64,000 nt of DNA from Streptomyces fructofermentans (GTDB lineage: Bacteria; Actinomycetota; Actinomycetes; Streptomycetales; Streptomycetaceae), in NCBI RefSeq assembly GCF_014651055.1, contig NZ_BMWD01000012.1, positions 153,016-217,015 of the forward strand, written 5' to 3'. The translations under genes were made by a program, and so were the position numbers. This document shows, one piece after another, positions 1-7,825 of this stretch (position 1 is the first letter of the stretch; the number at the start of each line of letters is the position of its first letter). Below the pieces are notes generated by a model. The model did not search any database and was not told where the DNA came from. It saw only the letters and a program-made list of their open reading frames with translations.

Positions 1-846
1 TCGGACGACGGCCGTACCGTCGAGGAGACCGTCTTCACCTGGGACGGCTCGCGCCTGGCGGAGCAGAGCGGCTCGGCGGGCAGCACGACCAGGAGCTGGG
101 AGTGGGCTCCCGGCACCCACCGCGCGCTGCTGCAGATCGACCGGGACGAGGTCGACCGGCGCTTCTACGCGATCGTGACCGACCTGGTCGGCACCCCGAC
201 CGAACTGGTCGACGAGGAGGGCCGGATCGCCTGGCGTGCCCGCACCACCCTGTGGGGCACCTCCGTCGGCGGGCAGTCCGGTCCGGTCGACTGCCCGCTG
301 CGCTTCCCGGGGCAGTACCACGACGACGAGACGGGCCTGCGGTACAACTTCCGGCGCTACTACGACCCCGGGAACGCCCGCTACATCAGCCCCGACCCGC
401 TGGGCCTGGCTCCCGCGCCGAACCATCACGCGTACGTCGGCAACCCGCTCCGCTTCACCGACCCCCTGGGGCTGGTCAGTTGCGAGAGCAGCAACCACGG
501 GATCAGCAGCCGCCGCGAGACCCACATCGAGGGCCAGCACGGTCCCGGCGCCCAGGACCGGGTGCGGGAGGCGGCCGACCCCACGGGGCCGGAGCCCTCG
601 CTGCCCGGCGAGTTCTACGACGACTTCCTGTGGGACGGCGACAACTTCGTCCTGGGCCGGCGGCTCATGGAGGGCGTCGACGGCACACCGGCCATCCCCA
701 ACCCGAGGGCCCTGGCGGGCCAGGACACCCACCTGCACCGCTTCGACTACGGCGAGCCGGTCGGCATCAACGGCAGCGGCCGGGAGACGAGCGTGGTCGA
801 GGTCGTCATCCGCGACGGCAACATCCACACGGCGTACCCGATCTGA
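1..846 (+). CDS. RHS/YD-repeat polymorphic toxin, C-terminal part (5' end outside window)
   Basis: Open from the first base in frame 1, so the start lies upstream; 281 residues are visible. The sequence shows the hallmark RHS core end: YHDDETGLRYNFRRYYDP, then ARYISPDPLGL (about 352-408) and a second DPLGL (about 463-474). In RHS and related toxins this motif marks the end of the conserved shell that encloses a variable C-terminal toxin. The roughly 120 residues after it are therefore the likely toxin. They contain RRETHIEGQHG early and end in a VVEVVIRDGNIHTAYPI-like strand. His-rich start plus a terminal TAYP strand is seen in several BECR/RNase A-like CdiA-CT nucleases, so an RNase activity is an inference only. 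Only 92 nt separate the stop from rnpB on the other strand, so no immunity gene follows on this strand. Confidence 0.8.
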   Translation, partial: SDDGRTVEETVFTWDGSRLAEQSGSAGSTTRSWEWAPGTHRALLQIDRDEVDRRFYAIVTDLVGTPTELVDEEGRIAWRARTTLWGTSVGGQSGPVDCPLRFPGQYHDDETGLRYNFRRYYDPGNARYISPDPLGLAPAPNHHAYVGNPLRFTDPLGLVSCESSNHGISSRRETHIEGQHGPGAQDRVREAADPTGPEPSLPGEFYDDFLWDGDNFVLGRRLMEGVDGTPAIPNPRALAGQDTHLHRFDYGEPVGINGSGRETSVVEVVIRDGNIHTAYPI

Positions 847-920
847 GGGCGGGGGGGCGACCGGCTCTCCCCGGATTCTCCCCGGCACCCCGGCGGATCA
901 AGGAATCGGATGAACACCCG

Positions 921-935
921 CAGGCCAAAGGCCTG
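921..935. terminator. Short hairpin just past the 3' end of rnpB
   Basis: Perfect 6-bp inverted repeat CAGGCC-AAA-GGCCTG lying between the RHS stop and the 3' end of rnpB. There is no T-tract on either side. It could end rnpB transcription or the RHS transcript, or be part of rnpB 3' processing. Seen directly; the role is inferred. Confidence 0.35.
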
Positions 936-938
936 AAG

Positions 939-1360
939 GGCAGACGAGTCGGGCTGTACGCCGGGTTCTGTCGCCCGGTCGCCTCGCGGCGGCCGGGGAG
1001 ACGGCCATCCATCTAGGGCCGACGTTGCCGCCGGCCTCGTGCGGTCTACCCGCGGACTCGGGCGGGCAGCCCTCGAACGTCCGCGCAGAGCCGCCGCCCC
1101 TCGCGAGGAGGCGGCTCCTCTTGACCTTGCTCCGGGTGGGGTTTACCTAGCCGCCTGAGTCGCCTCAGGCGCTGGTGGTCTCTTACACCACCGTTTCACC
1201 CTTACCGGGGGCCGGAGCCCCAGGCGGTCTGCTTTCTGTGGCACTGTCCCGCGGGTCACCCCGGGTGGCCGTTAGCCACCACCCTGCCCTGTGGAGCCCG
1301 GACGTTCCTCGGGAAGGTCCGCAAGGACCTCCACGCGGCCGTCCGCCCGGCTCGTCTGCC
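939..1360 (-). ncRNA. rnpB: RNase P RNA (bacterial type A)
   Basis: Catalytic RNA of RNase P, which matures the 5' ends of tRNAs. Read on the minus strand it starts GGCAGACGAGCCGGGCGGAC and ends with CTCGTCTGCC, so the first and last 10 nt form a perfect P1 helix (1351-1360 with 939-948). Conserved core blocks follow in order: GAGGAACGTCCGGGCTCC, CACAGGGCAGGGTGGTGGCTAA, GGGACAGTGCCACAGAAA, AAGGGTGAAACGGTG, TAGATGGATGGCCG and, near the 3' end, GACAGAACCCGGCGTACAG. The size of about 420 nt suits a high-GC actinobacterial type A RNA. Its 5' 89 nt overlap the last codons of the EamA gene in the same orientation, so its promoter must lie inside that reading frame. Confidence 0.95.
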
Positions 1361-2264
1361 GTGCCGACCATGCTACCGGGCGTACGCGCCGGGTCCGACC
1401 GGAGGCGCCCGGGGCCGCGGTGGCGAGGAAGGAGCCCAGCAGGATCAGGGCGAAGGCGGCCACGACGCCCGCGGTCAGTTCCTCGTCGAGGAGCAGCACG
1501 CCCGCGGTCACCGCCACGGCGGGGTTGACGTAGGTGAAGACGACGGCCCGGGTGGGTCCGGCCTCGCGGATCAGTTCGAGGAAGACGACGAACGCGAGGG
1601 CCGTGCAGACGACTCCCAGGCCCGCGAGGGAGGCGAGCACCTCGGCGGAGGGGAGCCCGTCGGGGCGGCCCATGACCGCGGCGGGGGCGTACACGACCGC
1701 CGCGAACAGCAGGCACGGGGCGATGAGCTGGAGCGTGGGGACCTGCTTGAGCCAGCGGGCCATGATGAGCGGGGCGGTCGCGTAGCCGATCACCGTCACC
1801 AGCATCTCGGTCAGGGAGCGCGCGTCGCCGCCGGTCAGGTGCGGCACCGTCAGCACGGCGACCCCGCCGAGGCCCAGGGCGAGGCCCGCCGTGCGGCGGG
1901 CGCCGAGCCGTTCCGTGTCGCCGAAGAAGCGGGCCAGCAGGACGCCCACGATGGGCACGCCCGCGATCAGCAGGCCCGCGGTCGAGCTGGACAGGTGGCG
2001 CTCGGCGTCGGTCAGGGTCCACCAGGGGCCGACGATCTCGATGCACGCGAAGGCGAGCATGGGGCGCCAGTGGGCGCGTACGACCCCTGTCAGGTTCCCC
2101 TGGCGGACGGCGAAGGGCAGCAGCAGGGCCGCGCCGACGGCGCAGCGCGCGAACACCACCGCGGACGCCGACAGCCCGCCGTCGACGGCCACTTTGATCA
2201 TCAGATAGGGGATGCCCCAGAGGACTCCCATGAGGGAGAAGAGGAACCAGCCGCGTGCAGTCAT
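1272..2264 (-). CDS. EamA/DMT-family permease
   Basis: Membrane protein of 330 residues with about ten hydrophobic segments in two five-helix halves, the drug/metabolite transporter pattern (MTARGWFLFSLMGVLWGIPYLMIKVAV at the start; second EamA half near residues 150-285). Such proteins usually export small metabolites, but nothing here names the substrate. It lies 19 nt behind the AraC-family gene on the same strand, which suggests a regulator-exporter operon. The last 40 or so residues are charged, not membrane-like, and from position 1360 down are encoded by the rnpB 5' domain; the TAA stop (1272-1274) comes from the conserved GGCTAA of rnpB. The C-terminal tail is thus probably non-conserved read-through. 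Shine-Dalgarno match at the ATG is weak. Confidence 0.85.
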   Translation of the reverse strand: MTARGWFLFSLMGVLWGIPYLMIKVAVDGGLSASAVVFARCAVGAALLLPFAVRQGNLTGVVRAHWRPMLAFACIEIVGPWWTLTDAERHLSSSTAGLLIAGVPIVGVLLARFFGDTERLGARRTAGLALGLGGVAVLTVPHLTGGDARSLTEMLVTVIGYATAPLIMARWLKQVPTLQLIAPCLLFAAVVYAPAAVMGRPDGLPSAEVLASLAGLGVVCTALAFVVFLELIREAGPTRAVVFTYVNPAVAVTAGVLLLDEELTAGVVAAFALILLGSFLATAAPGASGRTRRVRPVAWSARQTSRADGRVEVLADLPEERPGSTGQGGG

Positions 2265-2283
2265 GCGGGCAGTCTCGGCCGGG

Positions 2284-3117
2284 TCAGCGGCGTACGTCTT
2301 GAACGCTGTTGCGGTACGCCGCCGGGGTCACCCCCAGCACCCGCCGGAACCAGCGGGTCAGGTGCGCCTGGTCGGCGAAGCCCACGAGGGCCGCGGCCTC
2401 CGCCGGGCGGCGGCCCGCGTCCAGCAGGGAACGGGCGCGGTGGACGCGGTACTGGGCGAGCCAGGCGTACGGCGGCACGCCCGTGCTCGTGCGGAACGCG
2501 CGCAGGAGCTGGTAGCGGGACAGGCCGAGGCCGGCCGCGAGGTCGGCGAGGGAGGGCGGGGCGAGGAGTTCGTCGGCGAGGCGCTCGCGCACGGCCGAGG
2601 CGACCCGGTCCGCCCCCGGGATCGTGTCGCACACCGGGCGCGCCGAGGAGTGGCGGCGGGCCAGGGCGGTCAGCAGCCACGGGATGCGGGACTCGGCCTC
2701 CAGCGGGTCGGGGCACTCGCTCAGCTCGGTGTGCGTGCTGCGCAGGGCCGCGGCCAGTTCGGGGTCGTCGAGGAGTGCCTCGCGGAAGTGCGGGACGCCC
2801 CAGGTGCCCTCGGCGAGCAGGGACTCCCCGGCGTACAGGGCGCGGTAGGCGTAGCCGTCGGAGGCGGCCGGGCCGCCGGTGTGCATCTCCCCCGGGCCGA
2901 GGACGACGATCGAGCCGGGGCCCGCGTGGACGCGGCCGCCCCGGTAGTCGATGATCTCGGAACCGCCGACGCAGACGCCCACCGTGAACTCCTCGTGGGC
3001 GTGCGGCGCGTAGCGGTGGCGGTCGAAACGGGCCGTCAGGAGGTCGATCGGCCGGCCGCCCGGGCCGAGCGCCGCCCTGGTCCAGACCGCCTGCTCGCGC
3101 TCGTCCGTCGTCCGCAC
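2284..3117 (-). CDS. AraC-family transcriptional regulator
   Basis: A 277-residue regulator. N-terminal AraC-binding cupin (RYAPHAHEEFTVGVCVGGSEIIDYRGG, then GPGSIVVLGPGEMHTG) followed by a C-terminal AraC double helix-turn-helix (ADELLAPPSLADLAAGLGLSRYQLLRAFR and the signature VGFADQAHLTRWFRRVLGVTPAAYR). The frame is open far upstream, but the GTG at 3117 has a GGAGGGGG ribosome site about 7 nt before it and gives the normal family length, so I chose it. It probably controls the EamA exporter gene just downstream, because AraC-exporter pairs of this kind are common; the effector is unknown. It is divergent from the MerR gene at 3256. Confidence 0.88.
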   Translation of the reverse strand: MRTTDEREQAVWTRAALGPGGRPIDLLTARFDRHRYAPHAHEEFTVGVCVGGSEIIDYRGGRVHAGPGSIVVLGPGEMHTGGPAASDGYAYRALYAGESLLAEGTWGVPHFREALLDDPELAAALRSTHTELSECPDPLEAESRIPWLLTALARRHSSARPVCDTIPGADRVASAVRERLADELLAPPSLADLAAGLGLSRYQLLRAFRTSTGVPPYAWLAQYRVHRARSLLDAGRRPAEAAALVGFADQAHLTRWFRRVLGVTPAAYRNSVQDVRR

Positions 3118-3218
3118 GGCGGCCCACCCCCTCCGGTGTGCGGCGCCCCCGGCCGTACACCCCACTGGGCTGCAACGCGCGCGTGCCCGCTTCCATGCCC
3201 GGGCCGGGGCTGCCGCGC

Positions 3219-3249
3219 TTGACCCTGCCGCGACGTCAACGTTTCTACT
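3219..3249 (+). promoter_or_regulatory. Leaderless MerR-type promoter with operator
   Basis: TTGACC (-35, 3219-3224) and TCTACT (-10, 3244-3249) are separated by 19 bp, the over-long spacer typical of MerR-controlled promoters. Within the spacer lies a perfect inverted repeat TTGAC (3219-3223) and GTCAA (3235-3239). Transcription would begin at or next to the A of the ATG at 3256, so the message should be leaderless. Autoregulation by the MerR protein is inferred. Confidence 0.6.
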
Positions 3250-3255
3250 GGGGTC

Positions 3256-4035
3256 ATGCGGATCGGAGAGCTCGCCGCGGCCGTCGGCGTCACGACGCGG
3301 ACCGTGCGGCACTACCACCAGCTCGGGCTGCTGCCCGAGGCGGAGCGGCGCCCCAACGGCTACCGCGAGTACGGGCTGCGGCACGCCGTCGCGCTGGCCC
3401 GGATCAGGCGGCTGACCGAACTGGGGCTCGGACTGACCGAGGTGCGGGACGTCCTCGCGGACGACGCGGGACGCGACCTCGCCGAGGTGCTGGAGGAACT
3501 GGACGAGGACCTGGCACGGCAGGAGGCGGCGGTACGGGAGCGCCGGCTGCGGCTGCGGGCCCTGCTGGACGGGGGCGCGCTGCCCGCGGAGGGCCCCGTC
3601 TCGCCCGAGCTGGCCGCCGTCTTCGGGAGGCTGACCCGGCACCCCGAGCCGCCGATGGCCGCCAGGGACCGCGAGATGATCGCCCTGCTGGAGACGGCCG
3701 CCGCTCCGGAGGACCGCGAGCGCCTGGTGTCGGCGCTGCGTGCCGCGGCCGACGCGCCGGGGGCGCTGGAGCGCGCCCACGAGGCGTACGCCCTGCTCGA
3801 CGCGCTCGCCGGGGCCGAACCGGACGACCCGCGCGTCGAGGAGACGGCCCGCGCGCTCGCCGACTGCCTGCCGGACGAGGCACTGGAGGGACTGGGCCTG
3901 GGCCGACTCGGCGCGGACGGATCCGATCCGCTCGACGGCGGCGGGTTCCTGCGGGCCCTCCTCGACGACTTCGCTCCCGCGCAGGGCGCGGCGGTCCTGC
4001 GTACGATCCGGCTGCTGACGGAGCGTGCGCGGTGA
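3256..4035 (+). CDS. MerR-family transcriptional regulator
   Basis: 259 residues. Residues 1-70 are a MerR winged helix (MRIGELAAAVGVTTRTVRHYHQLGLLPEAER, then RRPNGYREY), followed by a dimerisation coiled coil (about 75-115) and a helical C-terminal effector domain of about 140 residues with no cysteine cluster, so a metal sensor is unlikely. The helical tail resembles those of TipA-like or BldC-distant MerR regulators that bind small molecules, but the ligand cannot be named. The ATG follows a 19-bp-spacer promoter directly, so the transcript is probably leaderless. The next gene overlaps its stop by 4 nt (GTGA), so the two are translationally coupled. Confidence 0.88.
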   Translation: MRIGELAAAVGVTTRTVRHYHQLGLLPEAERRPNGYREYGLRHAVALARIRRLTELGLGLTEVRDVLADDAGRDLAEVLEELDEDLARQEAAVRERRLRLRALLDGGALPAEGPVSPELAAVFGRLTRHPEPPMAARDREMIALLETAAAPEDRERLVSALRAAADAPGALERAHEAYALLDALAGAEPDDPRVEETARALADCLPDEALEGLGLGRLGADGSDPLDGGGFLRALLDDFAPAQGAAVLRTIRLLTERAR

Positions 4036-4670
4036 ACGTGACGCGTACCGCGGGCCGGCTGGTCGCCCACGAGCTGCGGCTGCTGGGAGGCATCGTCCGC
4101 TGGGCGGCGGGGCGCCCGCACGGGGTCGGCGCGGGGCGGGCCTTCGGGTACGCGCGGGGCCAGGGCGCGATGATGTTCGGGTTCGGCTTCGTGTGCGTCC
4201 TGGAGAGCGCCTGCATGGCCGTGCTCCTGCGCGACCATCCGGCCGTGCACCGGGTGGTCCTGGTGCTGGACGTCTACACGCTGCTCCTGGTCGTCGGCCT
4301 GCACGCGGCCTCGGTGACCCGTCCGCACGTCCTGGAGGACGCGGCCCTGCGGGTCCGGCGGGCGGCCCACGTCGACGTGCGCGTGCCGCTGGCCGCCGTC
4401 GCGTCGGTCCGCCGCGAGCTGGTCACCACGCACGAACGGCACGCCGGCTGGCTGGACCTGGCGGTCGGCGCGCAGACCACGGTCACGCTCGAACTGAACG
4501 AGCCGGTACGGCACTTCACGTTCCTGGGCCGCGCGAGGGACGTCCGCCGGATCCGGTTCCACGCGGACGAACCCGACGCCCTCGTACGGGGCCTGCGCGA
4601 GCGTCTGGCGCTCACGCGGGAGCGAACAGCACCTTCGCCGTCCCCGGTCCGCCCCGGTCGGCCCGGGTGA
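4032..4670 (+). CDS. Two-helix membrane protein with a soluble C-terminal domain
   Basis: 212 residues, GTG start at 4032 overlapping the MerR stop (GTGA). Two hydrophobic helices (about residues 42-62 and 72-95) are followed by a roughly 110-residue soluble part rich in beta-strand-like stretches (LRVRRAAHVDVRVPLAAVASVRREL, then LDLAVGAQTTVTLELNEPVRHFTFLG), which recalls bacterial PH-like domains. I do not recognise a specific family. Coupling to the MerR gene suggests it is the regulator's partner or target. Its last 59 nt overlap the 3' end of the convergent RNB gene, so the proline-rich C-terminal tail is probably not functionally constrained. Confidence 0.75.
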   Translation: MNVTRTAGRLVAHELRLLGGIVRWAAGRPHGVGAGRAFGYARGQGAMMFGFGFVCVLESACMAVLLRDHPAVHRVVLVLDVYTLLLVVGLHAASVTRPHVLEDAALRVRRAAHVDVRVPLAAVASVRRELVTTHERHAGWLDLAVGAQTTVTLELNEPVRHFTFLGRARDVRRIRFHADEPDALVRGLRERLALTRERTAPSPSPVRPGRPG

Positions 4671-6075
4671 GCCGCACCCGCAGCCGCTCCCCCAGCGGCA
4701 GCGGTCCGCCGCCCTCGATGCGGGCGACCACCGCCGGCGACTCCAACTGGACGGTCCCGACGGTGGGTTCGCGGTCCCGCACGTCCACGACGGTGGCGTC
4801 GAAGAGCTCGCCGACCCGGCGCTCCAGCAGCGCCGCCTCGACGAGGTCGACGCAGCCTCGCTCGACGGCCCCGGCCCGCCGGGTGCCCTCGGCCATCCGC
4901 CGGGGCAGCTCGTCGAGGGCGGCGAGCGCCCACTCGGGCGGCGCCGTGCCGGCGGACGCGGCCAGGCACAGCTCTGCGGCGTAGCGGTCGACGAGGCGGC
5001 GCAGCGGGGCCGTGCAGTGGGTGTAGGGGGCGGCGACGGCGGCGTGCGTGGTGATCGCGGGCAGGACCCCGTCCCGGAAGACGGTGTAGCCCGCGCCGCG
5101 CAGCAGGGTCGTGCACTCCTGGAGGAAGGCCGCGTGACGCGGCTGCTCCGGGTCGAGGGAACGGATGAGCAGCGCGTACGAGACGTGGTGCGGCCAGTCG
5201 ATGCGCAGCGCCTTCGCGGTGTGCCGCAGCCTGCCGACCGCGCCGTCCGGGGCCGCCGGGAGGGTGCGCAGCACGCCGGTGCCGAGGGCCAGCATCAGCT
5301 CGGCGGCGGCCATGCCGGTCAGCAGGGAGATCTGGGCGTTCCAGCCGTCGGCGGGCAGCGGGGCCCGGTAGCTGAGCGCGTAGGAGCCCGGCCCGCCGCC
5401 GGCCGCCCCGTTCTCGACGATCTCCTGCTCGGGCACGCCGAGGGAGATGCCGCCCCGCTCCACCTCGCGCTGTTCGCGCAGGAGCCCGATCTCCCGCAGG
5501 AGGGCGAGCGGCTCCTCGGCGGTGCCGTCGTCGATCCGGCGCTGCGCGCCCTCGTAGTCGAGGCGGGCGCGGCTGCGCACCAGGGCGCGGCGGACGTCGG
5601 TGGCGGTGGGGCGGCCCTCCGCGTCCAGGTCGATCGTCCACAGCACGGCGGGCCCGACCTGGTCGGGGAGCAGGCTCGCGGCGCCCTCGCCCAGCACCGG
5701 GGGGTGCAGCGGGATCCTGCCGTCCGGGAAGTAGAGCGTGGTGACCCGGCGGTGCGCCTCGGCGTCCAGGGCGGAACCGGGGGCGACGAAGGCGGCCACG
5801 TCGGCGATGGCGTACCGCACCCGGAAGCCGCCCGGGCGGCGCGAGAGGTGCATCGCCTGGTCGAGGTCGGCGGAGCCGGGCGGGTCGATGGTGAACAGGG
5901 GGACGCCGGTCGCGTCGTAGGCCGGGAGCCGGGGTGCGCGGGCGGCCCGTTCCGCCTCGGCGAGCACCTCGGGCGGGAAGGCCTCGGGCGCGCCCAGCTC
6001 GGTGCGCAGGGCGCGGAGCGCGTCCCGCAGGGGGGCCGCGGCGGCTCCGGTCACCCGGATCTGACGGCGGGGCAT
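4612..6075 (-). CDS. RNB-domain exoribonuclease (RNase II/R family)
   Basis: 487 residues from the ATG at 6075. The RNB catalytic domain is clear: FTIDPPGSADLDQAMHLSRRP at about residue 60-80, then VRYAIADVAAFV, YFPDGRIPLHPPVLGEGAASLLP, a helical middle and the late motif ITTHAAVAAPYTHCTAPLRRLVDR with the Arg-rich end of the active site. Family members degrade RNA 3' to 5'. The usual IDxxxxxDxDD metal motif reads IDPPGSADLDQ here, so the fourth aspartate is a glutamine. The protein lacks obvious N-terminal cold-shock domains and has a short C-terminal S1-like strand region, making it a compact actinobacterial form. The gene is convergent with and overlaps the previous one by 59 nt. Confidence 0.9.
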   Translation of the reverse strand: MPRRQIRVTGAAAAPLRDALRALRTELGAPEAFPPEVLAEAERAARAPRLPAYDATGVPLFTIDPPGSADLDQAMHLSRRPGGFRVRYAIADVAAFVAPGSALDAEAHRRVTTLYFPDGRIPLHPPVLGEGAASLLPDQVGPAVLWTIDLDAEGRPTATDVRRALVRSRARLDYEGAQRRIDDGTAEEPLALLREIGLLREQREVERGGISLGVPEQEIVENGAAGGGPGSYALSYRAPLPADGWNAQISLLTGMAAAELMLALGTGVLRTLPAAPDGAVGRLRHTAKALRIDWPHHVSYALLIRSLDPEQPRHAAFLQECTTLLRGAGYTVFRDGVLPAITTHAAVAAPYTHCTAPLRRLVDRYAAELCLAASAGTAPPEWALAALDELPRRMAEGTRRAGAVERGCVDLVEAALLERRVGELFDATVVDVRDREPTVGTVQLESPAVVARIEGGGPLPLGERLRVRLTRADRGGPGTAKVLFAPA

Positions 6076-6233
6076 AGGGCGAGCGTAGGCCGGGGAGGGG
6101 CGGGCGGCACCCCGTAGGCTGGCGCGTGCCGGGGGTGCACCGGCCGTACCGCGCCGCCGCGCGCGGACCGGCCCGCGCCGCCGCGCCCCGACCGACCGCA
6201 CCACCCGTACCGACCGCCCCGAGGAGAACCGCC

Positions 6234-7016
6234 GTGCTCGTCCTGCTGCCGCCGTCCGAAGGAAAGGCTCCCTCCGGGCGGGGCGCGCCGCTGAAGCCGG
6301 AGACCCTGTCCCTGCCGGGGCTCTCCGAGGCGCGCCGGGCCGTGCTCGACGAGCTGACCGAGCTGTGCGCGGCCGACGAGGAGAAGGCGCGCGAGGTGCT
6401 CGGGCTGAGCGAGGGCCTGCGCGGCGAGATCGCCAAGAACACGGAGCTGCGGACCGCGGGCACCCGGCCGGCCGGCGAGGTCTACACCGGGGTGCTGTAC
6501 GACGCCCTCGACCTGGCCTCGCTCGACACGGCGGCAAGGCGCCGGGCGGCGCGCTCGCTGCTCGTCTTCTCGGGGCTGTGGGGCGCGGTCCGGGTGACCG
6601 ACCGCATCCCCCCGTACCGCTGCTCGATGGGTGTACGGCTGCCGGGCCTCGGCGCGCTGGGCGCGCACTGGCGGGCGCCGATGGCCGCCGCGATGCCCGA
6701 GGCGGTCGGCAGCGGGCTCGTCCTCGACCTGCGGTCCTCGGCGTACACGGCCGCGTGGAAGCCGAAGGGCGAGGTCGCGGAGCGCACGGCGAGCGTACGG
6801 GTGCTGCACGCGCCGACGCGGAAGGTGGTCAGCCACTTCAACAAGGCGACCAAGGGCCGCATCGTGCGCGGCCTCCTGGAGTCCGGGGCCGCTCCCTCGG
6901 GTCCCGCGGAGCTGGTGGAGGCGCTGCGCGACCTCGGGTACGAGGTGGAGGCGACGGCTCCGTCCGCTGCGGGCAGGCCGTGGTCGCTGGACGTCCTGGT
7001 GGACGAGATCCACTGA
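6234..7016 (+). CDS. yaaA: Peroxide stress protein YaaA (DUF328/UPF0246)
   Basis: 260 residues. Starts VLVLLPPSEGKAPSGRG, the family's N-terminal signature, and has the conserved YTGVLYDALD, FSGLWGAVR, DRIPPYRCSMG, YTAAWKP and SHFNKATKGRIVR blocks in order. In E. coli the protein limits free iron and DNA damage during peroxide stress and binds DNA. The GTG at 6234 has GAGGAG 7 nt upstream (6221-6226) and gives the typical family length; longer upstream frames have no ribosome site. It is divergent from the RNB gene (158-bp gap) and lies 94 bp before the KDPG aldolase gene. Confidence 0.93.
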   Translation: MLVLLPPSEGKAPSGRGAPLKPETLSLPGLSEARRAVLDELTELCAADEEKAREVLGLSEGLRGEIAKNTELRTAGTRPAGEVYTGVLYDALDLASLDTAARRRAARSLLVFSGLWGAVRVTDRIPPYRCSMGVRLPGLGALGAHWRAPMAAAMPEAVGSGLVLDLRSSAYTAAWKPKGEVAERTASVRVLHAPTRKVVSHFNKATKGRIVRGLLESGAAPSGPAELVEALRDLGYEVEATAPSAAGRPWSLDVLVDEIH

Positions 7017-7056
7017 GCCGGCCGGGCGGGCGGAGCACCACCCGCACCCCTTGATT

Positions 7057-7088
7057 GCATCCTGCGCAACGACCTTTGCGCAGGGTGC
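7057..7088. promoter_or_regulatory. Near-perfect 13-bp inverted repeat upstream of eda
   Basis: GCATCCTGCGCAA (7057-7069), 6-nt spacer, TTGCGCAGGGTGC (7076-7088): arms match at 12 of 13 positions. It sits 22 bp before the ATG of the aldolase gene and has no T-tract. TTGCGCA half-sites are typical of Lrp/AsnC-type operators in actinomycetes, so a repressor or activator site for eda is the likeliest reading; it could also act as a hairpin in the leader. Confidence 0.5.
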
Positions 7089-7110
7089 GTGGCGCGGGCA
7101 GGATGAGGCC

Positions 7111-7782
7111 ATGGCTTCGTCGGTGCCCTCCTCGCCCCTGCCCGCTCCCCCGCCGGCCTCGTCCGTGCTCGGCGCCGCGCCCGTCGTCCCCGTGGTCGTC
7201 GTCGACGACCTCGCGGACGCCGTCCCGCTGGCGCGGGCGCTCGTCGCGGGCGGGCTGCCCGCGATCGAGGTGACGCTTCGGACACCGGTCGCGCTCGACG
7301 CGATCCGGGCCGTCGCGGACGCCGTGCCGGACGCCGTGGTCGGCGCCGGCACGGTGATCTCGCCGGCGCAGGTGGCGGACTCCGTCGGCGCCGGGGCCCG
7401 GTTCCTGGTGAGCCCCGGCTGGACGGACGGCCTGCTCGACGCCATGAAGGCGTCCGGGGTGCCGTTCCTGCCGGGGGTCTCGACGACGTCCGAGGTCGTC
7501 GCGCTGCTCGAACGGGGCGTGCGCGAGATGAAGTTCTTCCCCGCGCAGGCGGCGGGCGGCACCGCCTATCTGAAGTCGCTGGCCGGTCCGCTCCCGCAGG
7601 CCCGCTTCTGCCCGACCGGCGGGATCGGCCCCGCCGTCGCGCCGGAGTACCTCGCCCTGCCGAACGTCCTGTGCGTGGGCGGCAGTTGGATGCTCCCGCC
7701 GGACGCGGTCGCGGCCCGGGACTGGGCGCGGGTGGAGTCGCTGGCCCGGGAGGCAGCGAGCCTGCACCGCCCCGCCCACTGA
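7111..7782 (+). CDS. eda: KDPG/KHG aldolase
   Basis: 223 residues. Cleaves 2-keto-3-deoxy-6-phosphogluconate to pyruvate and glyceraldehyde 3-phosphate (Entner-Doudoroff or uronate pathways). TIM-barrel motifs are intact: VPVVVVDDLADAVPLARALVAGGLPAIEVTLRT with the catalytic Glu, VGAGTVISPAQ, FLVSPG, FLPGVSTTSEV, and MKFFPA with the Schiff-base Lys, then FCPTGGI. An alanine/proline-rich stretch of about 20 residues precedes the barrel. ATG at 7111 follows GGATGAGG. A strong inverted repeat lies directly upstream. No Entner-Doudoroff dehydratase gene is in the window, so the aldolase may serve another sugar acid route. Confidence 0.92.
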   Translation: MASSVPSSPLPAPPPASSVLGAAPVVPVVVVDDLADAVPLARALVAGGLPAIEVTLRTPVALDAIRAVADAVPDAVVGAGTVISPAQVADSVGAGARFLVSPGWTDGLLDAMKASGVPFLPGVSTTSEVVALLERGVREMKFFPAQAAGGTAYLKSLAGPLPQARFCPTGGIGPAVAPEYLALPNVLCVGGSWMLPPDAVAARDWARVESLAREAASLHRPAH

Positions 7783-7808
7783 CCACGGCCGCACCGGCCG
7801 CCCCGCCT

Positions 7809-7825
7809 CGGAGCTCCCGGCTCCG
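7809..7825. terminator. Possible hairpin between convergent genes
   Basis: CGGAGC-TCCCG-GCTCCG, a perfect 6-bp stem 27 bp after the eda stop, in the 267-bp convergent gap before the RNase HI-phosphatase gene. No T-tract, as is common in streptomycete terminators. The rest of the gap is GC-rich and shows nothing else. Confidence 0.35.
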
